Assembly (NCBI RefSeq): GCF_900129355.1
Contig: NZ_FQVL01000002.1
Span: 372,001-436,000, forward strand
Origin: Seinonella peptonophila
GTDB taxonomy: Bacteria > Bacillota > Bacilli > Thermoactinomycetales > Thermoactinomycetaceae
DNA length: 64,000 nt
Direction of reading: 5' to 3'
The position numbers and the translations under genes were made by a program. The notes beneath the pieces were generated by a model. The model saw nothing but the letters and a program-made list of their open reading frames with translations. It ran no database searches and had not been told where the DNA came from. Shown one piece after another: positions 37,281-47,055 of this stretch (its first letter is position 1; the number at the start of each line of letters is the position of its first letter).

Positions 37281-40200
37281 CTATGGTCTGTTTAAATCAC
37301 TTAAAAAATCTCTTAGCTCTTGTTCGTCCAGTTGCGTTGCACTAAAGTCATTTACTGTCCAATGCGTCCCATTTTGGCTGCAACAGTGCTGAACAATCCG
37401 TTTCAAATTCTTACAATAGTCGTCTAATAAATACTCCATCGTTTGTTTGCTGAAGGTTAATCGATGATAGCGAAATTGAATGATCAATTGTTCACCGCTC
37501 AACATTACATAAATCTCCAATGGTGCTAATGGTGCATTTGGACTCAGACAGTTACCAAGCAACGCAGATTGTTTGCCCATCCCAGCAAATTGAATTTTTT
37601 TGTCCATCTTCCCCAGATAATTAAAGCGAATTTCTGGTCGCAATTGAAAAGAAAGAGCTGAACGACTCTCAGGTGGTGTAAGATAACGTAATACTCCATA
37701 GCCAATCCCTTTGTTGGGAATGGCACGCAGTTGCTTCTTGATTGCTAAAATTACATCTTTGAGTTCTGGGGATGACCATTGGAAGTGGGCTGGATAAAGG
37801 GTGGTAAACCATCCGATTGAACGAGTTAAATTGATCCCCTGTACGATAGATTCCCTACCATGACCTTCTAACTCGATCAAGACATTTTTCCTTCCTGTCC
37901 ATTCCTCGACCGAAAGTCCTAATGCTGCCAATAGTAATTCGTTACTCTCAGTATGGTAGGCTTGATTGGCTGCGCCTAATAATAACTTTGATTCTTCAGC
38001 TAGCAGCGTTTGCTCAATCCAATGGGTTTCACCATATCGACAAGGCCAGAATGCGCTTCCTTCTTTAGGTAGAGGATAGCTTTCTTTCTCCTCAACTGAT
38101 TTCCAAAAAGGAATCTCTGCTATTAACTCATCCCCTGTCGCATATTGTTGCAATTGTCGTGACCATGCTTGAAAAGAAGTTGTCTTTGGTAAGAGGCGAA
38201 CCGCTTCTCCTCTTTCATACGCTTGATAAGCTGCATGGAAATCTTCTAGTAAAATTCTCCAAGAAAGCCCATCAACGATCAAATGATGAATGATCATGAG
38301 TAAAAAATGCTGGTTAGGTGTTTCAAAGATAACAAAACATAGCATGGGACCCTTCTCTAAAGAAAGGGAACGTTGCAGACGATTTGCTTCATTTCTTATC
38401 CACTCTTTTTGTGCTTGTTTGCCATCCCAGATCAAATGTTCAATTGTATAGCAATGATCAGACTCTGCTTGGTTAAGTTGGGTCACTTCATTTCCAGTAA
38501 ATCGATAGCACATCCTGAGCGCATCATGATGTATAACAAGGTCATGAACGGCTGACTTTATACTCTTATCATTCCATCGCTCTGATTGGGTGAGCATCAC
38601 TGCTTGGTTCCAATGGTTTCGGTCAGCAAATGGTAGTTGAAAAAACCAATGCTGAATCGGTGTTAAATTGACCTCGCCACTTTCTTCAGTTTCCTTACTT
38701 TCAATGGGATGTTCTGCTGTCAATTGAGGCGCTAATTCTCGGATCGTTGGATATTGTAAAAGTTGACTCACTTCTAATTTCCATCCGTGGCGAAATAATT
38801 CTGCTACTACTTGAATCGCCAGAATGGAGTCCCCACCTAATGAAAAGAAAGAATCATCGATCCCGATCGATTCCACTTCTAGTAGACTGCTCCATACCTC
38901 CGCTAATAATCTTTCAGTTGGTAATGTAGGCGGCTGCCATTCTCGATCTAATACTGATTCAAGAGGGATCGCACGTAATGCTTGTTCATCCACTTTTCCA
39001 TTTGGAGTTAGTGGGAATGAGTCGAGCATGGTATAGTAAGCGGGTAACATATAATCTGGCAATCGTTCCGCTAAAAATTTGTATAAATCCTCCTGTATAC
39101 GCTTATCTCCAACAACAAAAGCATGGAGGATCGTTTCTTCCTTCACATTTTGTCTTGCTAGAACAAGTGCCTGCTCAACCTGTGGATAACGCAGTATTTG
39201 TTGCTCTACTTCTTGTAATTCAACCCGATGTCCCCGTACTTGAACCTGATGATCCATTCGTCCAAGATATGAGATGGTGCCATCTGGTAACCATTGAGCT
39301 TGATCACCCGTCCGATACATACGCTCACCAGCTTGAAAGGAGTCTGGTAAAAAGCTCAATTCTGTTAAATCAGGGCGTCCTAAGTATCCACGAGCCAAAC
39401 TAGCACCAGCAATATAAAGCTCACCTGGAACGCCGATCGGCTGAAGCTGCTGCTGATCATTCATAATGTATATCCGATTATTTGCAATGGGTCGCCCGAT
39501 AGGAATCGACTCTTCTGCTCCTGTTACCTGATAACAAGTTGCTACTACGGCATTCTCTGTAGGACCATAATTATTAAAAACAGCATAACTTGTTGCTGGA
39601 ACATGGCGTAAGCGATCTCCGCCCACAAGCAAGGCACGCAATGTTGGATGTGCCAACTCCATAAATGGTTCCGCTAAGGGAGTAGGTAAAAAACAGATCG
39701 TGATCTGATGTTGGGCGATGAAACGTTGTAGCGCAAAAACATCCTTTCGCGTCGAATCATCGACGATATAGATTGTTGCTCCTGCTATTAGATAAGGGAA
39801 TAGCTCCCAAATAGAAGCATCAAAGCTAGACCCTGCAAGACGCGTACTACGATCATCCTTTGTTACCTCATACTGCCGTATATGCCATTGTGTAAGATTA
39901 TGTAATGCTTGATGCTCTACCATTACTCCTTTGGGCTGCCCTGTAGAACCAGAAGTATAGATCACATAAGCTAGATGCTTAGGTAATGGTTTAGTCGTCA
40001 GCGCATCAGAAGCATTTTGTGTCCATTCAGCATCATCCACTCTTAAAATAGTTCCTGCAAAATCTGAATAAACGGAATCTCTTTCAGAAGTGATGATCCA
40101 ACCCGGTTGACTATCCTGTAATAACGCCCTGATTCTTTCACTTGGGTAATTGAGATCGATCGGCAAAAATGCTCCACCCGCTTTTAGAACGGCTAATATG

Positions 40201-43200
40201 GCGATCACTTGCTCAATTGATGGCTTCACTAAAATGGCAACAATCTTTTCATCGGAAACGCCCAACGCTGTTAATCGATGTGCCCATTGATTGCTTAACC
40301 GATCTAATTCAGCATATGTGATGTTATTCTCATCGGATGCGATTGCAATCTGATCTGCATGTTTCTGAACTTGTGCAGTCCACTGATCGATTATGGTTTG
40401 ACTTAACCACTCATCTCCTTCCGCTACTTGCGTATTGTTTAATTGTTGCAAAATAAAGCTTTCTTCAGCTGCTGTAGTCAAACGATGCTCTTTCATGGTT
40501 TGAAACGGATTGGCCATGATCTGCTCTAACAGATGGGTAAAATGTTTCTCCATTCGACGAATTGTCTGTTCTTGGAACAACGAAGTATTATATTCAATCG
40601 TGCAGTGAATCACATCCCGCTCTTCAATCTCCCAAGTTAAATCAAACATGGCCTGATTCCAAGGGATTGCGGGCGTCTTGACTTCACACCCTTCTAATAT
40701 CAATGATGCTGTTTGATGTTGTTGAATGAAAACTGTATCAAATAGAGGATTTCTTGAGCGATCACTTGGTAATTTCAGTTTTCTCAATAACGAATCAAAC
40801 GAAAAATGATCCTGATGAAACGCTTGCAACGCAACTGCAGTCATCTTAGAGAGCCAATTGACAAACGACATTTCCTGGGAAATTTCTACACGCAGCGGCA
40901 ATGTTCGAACAAACATCCCCCACACTTTTGCCCACTCGGGCCTGTTTCGACCATCCGTAACAGTTCCAACAGTAATTTCACTTTGCCCACTATATTTTGC
41001 CAACAAAAGATAATAGACTGCTAACAGAACAAGATAGAGTGTTGTTCCCTGCTCTAAAGCTAATTTTTTGCAAGCGTTTGTCAGAGCTGGGGGAATCGAA
41101 AATGCAATTCGTTTACCTTTAAATGACTGACTAGCGGGGCGAATAAAGTCAGTAGGCAATGACAAATGATGGGTCGGCTTTTTCAATTGTTCTAACCAAA
41201 ATGTTTCTGCTTTCTGGTGCTCAACTTGATTAAAATCATCCTGTTCCCAAAAAACGTAGTCTCGATATTGCCAATGCCGCGATGATAGAAATCCATCATG
41301 ATATAGAATTGAAAGTTCTTGCTGTAATATTTTGAGTGTCTCACCATCAAACAATAAATGATGGATATCAAAGAGTAATACGTGATGTTGCTCAGCTAAT
41401 GGCAAATGTCCTAAACGAAATAAAGGAGCTTGATCAAGCTGAAATGGTCGAATAAAATACTCCATACATGTTTTGACCTGTTCATCTGCGCCCAGTTCCA
41501 AGCGTTCAAATGGGAGTGATAGGTTATCTTGTACCTTTTGTACCAATTGTCCTGCTTCCCAATGAAATGAAGTACGTAATGCCTCATGTCGTTCCATCAA
41601 GCGCTTCCAAGCCTGTTTCCATCGATTTAGGTCAAAAGGTCCCTTTATCTCCCAAACAACGGGTGTATGATATGTGCAGCCAATTCCGGGTAATTGTTGC
41701 AATGCATAGAGCCTCTGTTGTACAGAGCTAAGCGGGTAGGTTGTACATGGCTTAACTTTTTGCACAGGTCTTAATCGATGAGTCTCAGCAGATTCAATCC
41801 AATTTGCCATCTCACGCAAGATTGGATTCGCAAAACAGTCCTCTAAGCTCATCGAAACATGAAACTCTTGCCTGATCTGTGCAACTAGACGACCCGCAGC
41901 TAAAGAATGACCACCCAACCAGAAAAAATGATCTTCTCGACCAACCGCGGGAATGTTTAATATTTCCTGCCATAAATGCTGCAAACGGCGTTCTGTACTA
42001 CTTTGTGGCTCGGCAAATGTTGAATGTAATCGATGAAATGCAGAAGGCTTTGGCAATGCTTTGTAGTCTATTTTTCCATTGGGAGTGAGGGGAATTTGCT
42101 CTATTTCCACCCATGCTAGCGGTATCATATAGTCAGGTAGATGATGGGCTAGATAATCGCGTAGTTCTTTAAAACTCCCCGCTTCCTTCCAAACAATATA
42201 GGCGGTTAGTTCGATCTCTCCTGGCTTCGTTTGATCCGCTACAATTGTCACCTCTTGCACAGCTTCATATTGAAGTAACATTGCCTCGATTTCAGCGGGC
42301 TCAACTCGATTACCACGGATTTGTAATTGTCGATCCAATCGTCCTAAGAATTCAATCTGACCATCAGGCAACCATCGTGCTAGATCTCCTGTACGATAGA
42401 TTTTTCGATTTTGATTCGATGGATGTGAAACAAACTGTTGTTTTGTTAAGGATTCATGACCTAAATATCCTCTGGCTAATCCCTGTCCCCCTATACAAAG
42501 CTCTCCAGCTTCGCCAATCGACCGCGGTTTTCCTTGTTGATCAAGTATATAGACTTGTTGATTCGCAATCGGTCTACCAATTGGAATCATTCCATCTTCG
42601 CGCTTTGTCACTTCCCAGCATGTGGTTACGACTGTATTTTCCGTTGGTCCATAATGATTAAATATTTGATAGGGTTGAGTTTGTATTCGACGTAGCCGAT
42701 CTCCACCCACAAGCAGTCTACGTAATGTATGATTTTCTTTCTCCATAAACTGCTCAGCAATCTGAGTGGGTAAAAAGCTAATCGTAATTTGATTATCTTG
42801 ATAAAAACGATGTAATGCATCTATATCATAGCGAATCGAATGTGGTACATGATGAATCGTTGCACCAGCATATAGATATGGGAAAATTTCCCAAACAGAG
42901 GCATCAAACCCAAATCCCGCATATCGTGTACTTCGATCATCCGCTGTCACTTGATGATACGTTTGATGCCAAATCATTAAATTGAGCAACGACTGATGTT
43001 CGATCATTACTCCTTTTGGCTTTCCGGTTGAACCAGATGTGTAGATCACATATGCTAAATCCCTTTTATCCCCATCTGCTATCTCAGACCAACTATTTTC
43101 TGCCTCTAAAAGACTTGATTCTAACGCAAGTATCTCTCCATGATACCCAGGAAGATAAACATCTTTTTCTTTTAATACAAGTTTTGTCTGGCTATCTGTA

Positions 43201-43556
43201 AGCAATTCTGTTAAACGCTCAATTGGTTGGTTGGGATCAAGTGGTAAATACGCTCCACCCGCGCGTAAAATGGCAAATATGGCGACAATCATCCAAATGG
43301 AATCAGTGACCAGTAAGCCGACAATTTTCTCTCTATCAACACCTTTTTCTCGTAATACCCACGCTAATTGTGCTGAACGTTGCTCTAATTCACCATAAGT
43401 GAGACGATCCGCTCCATTTACGACTGCAAGATGATTTGGGTTTTTCATCGCTTGTTCAATCAACAGCGCTTCAACTCTCTGAACATTCGGTAAATCGAGC
43501 TCCGTTTGATTCCATTTATTTATTAATCGTTGTTCTATTTCCGACAATTGATTCAT
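37281..43556 (-). CDS. Nonribosomal peptide synthetase, initiation and module 2 (A-T-C-A-T-E)
   Basis: 2091 residues with ATG 43556 and a GGGAGG site. The protein opens directly with an A domain (linker WNQTELDLP, LTYGELEQRS), with no condensation, formylation or fatty-acyl starter domain, so the peptide should start with a free amino acid. Order: A (20-515), T (LGGHSLAAG), C (HHLLFDGETL), A (1075-1560), T (LGGDSILAI), E (TPIQHWFFQ, HHLIVDGLSWR, ELEGHGRE, FNYLGKMDK). A codes: DAWFLGHVV (Leu code with His at position 322) and DAWFLGNVV (Leu); E makes residue 2 D-Leu. The tail (LDEQELRDFLSDLNRP) resembles a donor docking helix. It is the first gene of the locus and probably the entry point of the assembly line. 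Only 35 nt separate it from the next synthetase. Confidence 0.95.
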   Translation of the reverse strand: MNQLSEIEQRLINKWNQTELDLPNVQRVEALLIEQAMKNPNHLAVVNGADRLTYGELEQRSAQLAWVLREKGVDREKIVGLLVTDSIWMIVAIFAILRAGGAYLPLDPNQPIERLTELLTDSQTKLVLKEKDVYLPGYHGEILALESSLLEAENSWSEIADGDKRDLAYVIYTSGSTGKPKGVMIEHQSLLNLMIWHQTYHQVTADDRSTRYAGFGFDASVWEIFPYLYAGATIHHVPHSIRYDIDALHRFYQDNQITISFLPTQIAEQFMEKENHTLRRLLVGGDRLRRIQTQPYQIFNHYGPTENTVVTTCWEVTKREDGMIPIGRPIANQQVYILDQQGKPRSIGEAGELCIGGQGLARGYLGHESLTKQQFVSHPSNQNRKIYRTGDLARWLPDGQIEFLGRLDRQLQIRGNRVEPAEIEAMLLQYEAVQEVTIVADQTKPGEIELTAYIVWKEAGSFKELRDYLAHHLPDYMIPLAWVEIEQIPLTPNGKIDYKALPKPSAFHRLHSTFAEPQSSTERRLQHLWQEILNIPAVGREDHFFWLGGHSLAAGRLVAQIRQEFHVSMSLEDCFANPILREMANWIESAETHRLRPVQKVKPCTTYPLSSVQQRLYALQQLPGIGCTYHTPVVWEIKGPFDLNRWKQAWKRLMERHEALRTSFHWEAGQLVQKVQDNLSLPFERLELGADEQVKTCMEYFIRPFQLDQAPLFRLGHLPLAEQHHVLLFDIHHLLFDGETLKILQQELSILYHDGFLSSRHWQYRDYVFWEQDDFNQVEHQKAETFWLEQLKKPTHHLSLPTDFIRPASQSFKGKRIAFSIPPALTNACKKLALEQGTTLYLVLLAVYYLLLAKYSGQSEITVGTVTDGRNRPEWAKVWGMFVRTLPLRVEISQEMSFVNWLSKMTAVALQAFHQDHFSFDSLLRKLKLPSDRSRNPLFDTVFIQQHQTASLILEGCEVKTPAIPWNQAMFDLTWEIEERDVIHCTIEYNTSLFQEQTIRRMEKHFTHLLEQIMANPFQTMKEHRLTTAAEESFILQQLNNTQVAEGDEWLSQTIIDQWTAQVQKHADQIAIASDENNITYAELDRLSNQWAHRLTALGVSDEKIVAILVKPSIEQVIAILAVLKAGGAFLPIDLNYPSERIRALLQDSQPGWIITSERDSVYSDFAGTILRVDDAEWTQNASDALTTKPLPKHLAYVIYTSGSTGQPKGVMVEHQALHNLTQWHIRQYEVTKDDRSTRLAGSSFDASIWELFPYLIAGATIYIVDDSTRKDVFALQRFIAQHQITICFLPTPLAEPFMELAHPTLRALLVGGDRLRHVPATSYAVFNNYGPTENAVVATCYQVTGAEESIPIGRPIANNRIYIMNDQQQLQPIGVPGELYIAGASLARGYLGRPDLTELSFLPDSFQAGERMYRTGDQAQWLPDGTISYLGRMDHQVQVRGHRVELQEVEQQILRYPQVEQALVLARQNVKEETILHAFVVGDKRIQEDLYKFLAERLPDYMLPAYYTMLDSFPLTPNGKVDEQALRAIPLESVLDREWQPPTLPTERLLAEVWSSLLEVESIGIDDSFFSLGGDSILAIQVVAELFRHGWKLEVSQLLQYPTIRELAPQLTAEHPIESKETEESGEVNLTPIQHWFFQLPFADRNHWNQAVMLTQSERWNDKSIKSAVHDLVIHHDALRMCYRFTGNEVTQLNQAESDHCYTIEHLIWDGKQAQKEWIRNEANRLQRSLSLEKGPMLCFVIFETPNQHFLLMIIHHLIVDGLSWRILLEDFHAAYQAYERGEAVRLLPKTTSFQAWSRQLQQYATGDELIAEIPFWKSVEEKESYPLPKEGSAFWPCRYGETHWIEQTLLAEESKLLLGAANQAYHTESNELLLAALGLSVEEWTGRKNVLIELEGHGRESIVQGINLTRSIGWFTTLYPAHFQWSSPELKDVILAIKKQLRAIPNKGIGYGVLRYLTPPESRSALSFQLRPEIRFNYLGKMDKKIQFAGMGKQSALLGNCLSPNAPLAPLEIYVMLSGEQLIIQFRYHRLTFSKQTMEYLLDDYCKNLKRIVQHCCSQNGTHWTVNDFSATQLDEQELRDFLSDLNRP

Positions 43557-43570
43557 GATTCAGCCTCCCA

Positions 43571-43626
43571 AACAGAAAAAGCCCACCTTCTTGTTTTTTT
43601 AACATATGGTGGACGACCCAATTATA
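43571..43626 (-). promoter_or_regulatory. Predicted promoter and leader hairpin of the NRPS locus
   Basis: On the minus strand TATAAT (43626-43621) is a good -10; the -35 is unclear. The predicted leader of about 57 nt contains CCACC (43612-43608) pairing with GGTGG (43587-43583), followed by GCTTTTT, just before the GGGAGG ribosome site. The stem is only 5 bp with a long A-rich loop, so an attenuator is possible but weak. Confidence 0.35.
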
Positions 43627-43728
43627 GAACTAAATCATCCTTTTATACAGCTTCTGGTATATTCCTCTGCTTATTTCATAGATATAGAGAAAATCCAATC
43701 TATTTTGATCATGAAGGGTGGTATCCAT

Positions 43729-44421
43729 ATGGAAGAGGCAAAAGAGTTACAACAAGAAGAGAGTGAACAGTTAAAAAAAGAACTTTCCTGTTTGTCAACG
43801 ATCACAGCACCGAAAGAACATTTCACACAGATTAAAGAAAAGCCACTTTTTCTAAAGACGTTACTTATCTATTCAGGAATCACAACATTTCTTGTCTTAT
43901 TAGCCAATTATATTGGTTTACAAAACCCAGCGACACTAAAAGCGATACTTGCCCAGCATCCAGGTGAAACGGCGGCTTCAATCCAACAATCAACCTTGAT
44001 TTTCTCCGGTATTCTTGGTCTAATCGCCGCTGGTTTGACCAGTTTACTCGGCGCTGCAGTCAGTTGGCTAATTGTAAAAGGGTTACGTGGAGAAGCAAAC
44101 TTTCAGCAATTATTCTCTTTCCAAACCCACTTATACCTATTAGCTGTTTGCGCTTTGTTGGTCGACACTGCCTTTACACTTTTTACTGGGAACCTCTCTC
44201 CATTTTCTGAACTTAGTCTAGGAGCGCTTTTACCTGTCGAAGGCTTATCGAAAGTTGCACTTTCTTCCATTGAACCATTCAATATTTGGACAGTAATCTT
44301 ATATGGTCTTGGCTTGCAAAAAATCGCAAATTTAACACCAACTAAAGCATGGTTTGGTGCAGCTATCTTCTTCCTATTAGGCGCAGTGTTCTCTGTAGCG
44401 ATTGCTGCCATTGGTCAGTGA
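43729..44421 (+). CDS. Yip1-family membrane protein
   Basis: 230 residues from ATG 43729 (MEEAKELQQEE), with AAGGGTGG upstream; earlier in-frame codons from 43606 lack a ribosome site. A charged N-terminal tail of about 60 residues precedes five likely membrane segments (FLKTLLIYSGITTFLVLLA; LIFSGILGLIAAGLTSLLGA; the QTHLYLLAVCALLVDTAF stretch; FNIWTVILYGLGLQ; WFGAAIFFLLGAVFSVAIAA). The TPTKAWFGAAIF stretch and overall layout fit YIP1-domain proteins of Firmicutes. Function unknown. It is divergent from the NRPS locus, shares the 172-bp promoter region with it, and ends at a terminator shared with the MFS gene. Confidence 0.8.
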   Translation: MEEAKELQQEESEQLKKELSCLSTITAPKEHFTQIKEKPLFLKTLLIYSGITTFLVLLANYIGLQNPATLKAILAQHPGETAASIQQSTLIFSGILGLIAAGLTSLLGAAVSWLIVKGLRGEANFQQLFSFQTHLYLLAVCALLVDTAFTLFTGNLSPFSELSLGALLPVEGLSKVALSSIEPFNIWTVILYGLGLQKIANLTPTKAWFGAAIFFLLGAVFSVAIAAIGQ

Positions 44422-44433
44422 GCAAATAAAACA

Positions 44434-44466
44434 AACCCCAATTCCTCCTTCATTAGAATTGGGGTT
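44434..44466. terminator. Bidirectional terminator
   Basis: Perfect 11-bp stem AACCCCAATTC / GAATTGGGGTT between the convergent Yip1 and MFS genes. A-rich and T-containing flanks allow use in both directions. Confidence 0.85.
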
Positions 44467-44475
44467 ATACTACTA

Positions 44476-45789
44476 TTAATCCGGCATTTCCGTTCGATGG
44501 GTCTCTCGAATAAAGAAGATTGAAATAAGGGAAATAATGCCTGTTATCACCAGATAGATCGCTAGAGGTGTCCAAGCTCCTTGATATTGTTTTACCAGTG
44601 CAGCCGCAATCATTGGAGCAGTTCCACCAAAAAGCGCAGAACCTAACTGATATCCAACGGTGATTCCTGTATAGCGAATATTGGTGTTAAATGCTTCTGA
44701 GAAAAGCGTACCCAACAGTGCCGTAACCGCCGACCAGGCAATTCCTAAAGAAATAATAGTCGCAATTGCAAACATCAAATTCGATTTTAACGAGATCAAA
44801 TAAAAGTAAGGGAAAGCAGTTATAATAATACCAATTGTCCCAGCAATAAAAACAGCCTTTCGTCCATAGCGATCAGAAAGATGCCCCATTAGCGGAATCA
44901 TCAGTGCACAGATAATCGCCCCTAATGAAGTAAGGTTTAAAATGGCACTCTTTGAATATTCTAAGTGCTTGGTCGCATATTCAATAATATAAGTAGTAAA
45001 GAGGTAAAACGGACCAACCTCTACCACTTTGATTCCTAAGAAAATAAGAATCGTTTTCCAGTTTTGACGCAATGTATCAAGCAACGGGGAATCTGCTGTG
45101 TTTCCTGTCTCTTTCACTTTTTTAAATGCAGGTGTCTCATCAACACCTTTACGAATCCAAAGCCCTACGATGACGAGAATCGCACTCAGTAGGAAAGGAA
45201 TTCTCCAGCCCCAAGACATAAAAGCATCATCAGGTAGCACCGAAACAACAGACATAGCGATGGTTCCTAGAAAGAGACCAATTGGTACACCCATTTGCGG
45301 TATGCTTCCATATAAACCTCGCTTTCCTTTTGGTGAATATTCTACTGCAAGTAGGATCGCTCCTCCCCATTCTCCTCCTAAACCAATTCCCTGAATTACG
45401 CGTAAAAGCGTTAATAAAATAGGCGCTGCGATCCCGATAGCAGCATAGCCAGGTAATACACCGATTAATACGGTGGCCACACCCATTAGAATAATTGTAA
45501 AAACCAATGTTTTCTTTCGTCCGATTCGGTCACCAATATGACTAAAGATCACCCCACCTAAAGGACGAAAGAAAAAAGGAATGCCAAATGTTGCGTAAGA
45601 TAGGAGCAATGAGACAAACGGGTCCATATCAGATGGGAAGAATAAATGATTAAAGACAAGTGATGCTGCTACACCATATAAAAAGAAATCATACCATTCA
45701 ATGACAGTTCCGACTAAACTAGCAATTAATGCCCTTCTAGGTGTTTGCGGCTTGATTGTAGCGATATTCTGTGTCTGTAAGTTGGACAA
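44476..45789 (-). CDS. MFS transporter, metabolite:H+ symporter type
   Basis: 437 residues from a TTG start with AGGAGGGGAG upstream. Twelve membrane segments are expected. The metabolite/H+ symporter subfamily is recognised from SLVGTVIEWYDFFLYGVAA in TM1, FFFRPLGGVIFSHIGDRIGR in the TM2-3 loop, QGIGLGGEWGGA and GHLSDRYGRK. Relatives carry organic acids (proline/betaine, ketoglutarate, shikimate). Being last in line after a hydroxylase, amidase, DUF2848 and cupin genes, it probably imports the aromatic or heterocyclic acid degraded by that cluster. A partial cre-like sequence lies just upstream. Confidence 0.88.
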   Translation of the reverse strand: MSNLQTQNIATIKPQTPRRALIASLVGTVIEWYDFFLYGVAASLVFNHLFFPSDMDPFVSLLLSYATFGIPFFFRPLGGVIFSHIGDRIGRKKTLVFTIILMGVATVLIGVLPGYAAIGIAAPILLTLLRVIQGIGLGGEWGGAILLAVEYSPKGKRGLYGSIPQMGVPIGLFLGTIAMSVVSVLPDDAFMSWGWRIPFLLSAILVIVGLWIRKGVDETPAFKKVKETGNTADSPLLDTLRQNWKTILIFLGIKVVEVGPFYLFTTYIIEYATKHLEYSKSAILNLTSLGAIICALMIPLMGHLSDRYGRKAVFIAGTIGIIITAFPYFYLISLKSNLMFAIATIISLGIAWSAVTALLGTLFSEAFNTNIRYTGITVGYQLGSALFGGTAPMIAAALVKQYQGAWTPLAIYLVITGIISLISIFFIRETHRTEMPD

Positions 45790-45810
45790 AGAACTCCCCT
45801 CCTATTCTGA

Positions 45811-45824
45811 TTAAAACGCTTTCA
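45811..45824 (-). promoter_or_regulatory. Partial cre-like site upstream of the MFS gene
   Basis: TGAAAGCGTTTTAA on the minus strand matches the CcpA consensus TGWAANCGNTNWCA except in the last few positions. It lies 22 nt before the TTG start. Weak evidence alone. Confidence 0.3.
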
Positions 45825-45985
45825 TTTATGATCAAGAGATCCAAAAGATTGCAATTATAAGAAGAAAATTCTATTTACACTCCTGAAAAAAAATCATCAG
45901 AAATCATGGCATTCCATGTAATGAAATTTCATCAGCGAAAGGCTTCTCTTCATTTTGAAGTAAAGCCATTTCGCTCCTAAATTGG

Positions 45986-46330
45986 CTATTTGCTGTAATA
46001 GCGAACTTCAAAAATCTTACACCCGTTTGGTGATTTCCAAGGCCCATGTTTCATACCTGGTGGTCGACAGGCAACCATTCCTGCTGTAAACTCTTCATCT
46101 AATTCCAAATCAATAATCGATCCTTCAATAATATAAAGTTCTTCCCAAAAATCATGAATTTGCACACCATTAGGTGAAGTATCTGTTCCAGGCTCAAATT
46201 GTAAAATGCGTGTTGCTACATCACTTTCCGCATCTTTGGCAATGATTCGTTCGCTTAAACCTTTTACATTTGTAAAAGGAGTACTGGGGAATTTTTTAAA
46301 ATCGATAAACTCTAACTCAGGTTTTGCCAA
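45986..46330 (-). CDS. Cupin-domain protein of the catabolic cluster
   Basis: 114 residues; TTG start with GAGGAGG upstream, 2 nt after the stop of the DUF2848 gene, so translationally coupled. Single small cupin: first motif around QIHDFWEELYIIEGSIIDLELDEEF, second around GMVACRPPGMKHGPW, with His and Glu residues placed for one metal ion. It resembles ChrR-type or acetylacetone-dioxygenase-like cupins. Possible roles are a dioxygenase or isomerase in the pathway, or a sensor. The substrate cannot be read from sequence. Confidence 0.8.
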   Translation of the reverse strand: MAKPELEFIDFKKFPSTPFTNVKGLSERIIAKDAESDVATRILQFEPGTDTSPNGVQIHDFWEELYIIEGSIIDLELDEEFTAGMVACRPPGMKHGPWKSPNGCKIFEVRYYSK

Positions 46331-46332
46331 TT

Positions 46333-47007
46333 TTAATCCTCCTCTGCATCTTTTAACAGACGCACTTGATATTGTAATTTGATCGTTTCGTCTCTTCGTG
46401 GATCATATAGTTCCGCCCGAAATGCCTCTCCATAGCGGAAATCGCCATCTATCAACGCCAAAGTTCCACACAATAACACCATTTCCTCACTTGCATAACC
46501 ACGCTCATTCACAATTGTCCACAATTGTTCAGGTGGTAAAAATTCAGCCAAGGTTCCTGATTGATAAAGTTGCTCCTGCTGATCAACCGTAACCCAACTT
46601 GTCAATTGCAACTCATCCCAATACGCCCGAATCCTGGCGAGTGGCCATAAATCTTTGGCAATTGGTTTGGCACAAACTTGTTTTGATTTCTGGATAGACT
46701 CAGCCTCCAATATACGATCTGTATGATCGCTTGCTAAACCAAGATACCAATCCCCATTGATCCTAAGTAAAGCAACTTCTGCTTCACCACTGCCATCATT
46801 TCGCACAACAGAAATTTCTTGTTGCTGGGTTAATAATTCTGGTGTGATGTCATACAACATCGGAACTGTTCTTGGCGCTGGGACACCCAATTCCTTTAAC
46901 TCTTCAATATGTTTTTTTACTGCTCGTTGATTTCTTCCAGTGTAACCAGCAATAACGAATCGACGTGGCTTCCACTCAAGAACTTGTTGCTCAACTCTCC
47001 ATTCCAT
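46333..47007 (-). CDS. DUF2848-family protein (FAH-like fold)
   Basis: 224 residues, ATG with AAGGAG upstream. The family pattern is visible: FVIAGYTGRNQRAVKKHIEE, LGVPAPRTVPMLYDI and LLRINGDWYLGLASDHTDR, with a late MVLLCGTLALIDGDF stretch. DUF2848 proteins are distantly related to fumarylacetoacetate hydrolases and often sit in catabolic operons with amidases and acid transporters. Likely a hydrolase or isomerase on a ring-opened acid, but this is inferred from context. Confidence 0.82.
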   Translation of the reverse strand: MEWRVEQQVLEWKPRRFVIAGYTGRNQRAVKKHIEELKELGVPAPRTVPMLYDITPELLTQQQEISVVRNDGSGEAEVALLRINGDWYLGLASDHTDRILEAESIQKSKQVCAKPIAKDLWPLARIRAYWDELQLTSWVTVDQQEQLYQSGTLAEFLPPEQLWTIVNERGYASEEMVLLCGTLALIDGDFRYGEAFRAELYDPRRDETIKLQYQVRLLKDAEED

Positions 47008-47055
47008 ACTTGATAAAAACTCCTTCCCATTCTCCGATCTCTGTTAGAATCATCT

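Noticed and set aside
11602-43556. Thioesterase, ABC exporter or phosphopantetheinyl transferase
   Set aside because: No such gene or GxSxG thioesterase domain is seen at the end of any complete synthetase. They may lie beyond position 1.
43706-43735. AAGGGTGGTA resembling the T-box antiterminator motif
   Set aside because: It lacks the ACCGCG continuation and a specifier stem, and it serves as the ribosome site of the Yip1 gene.
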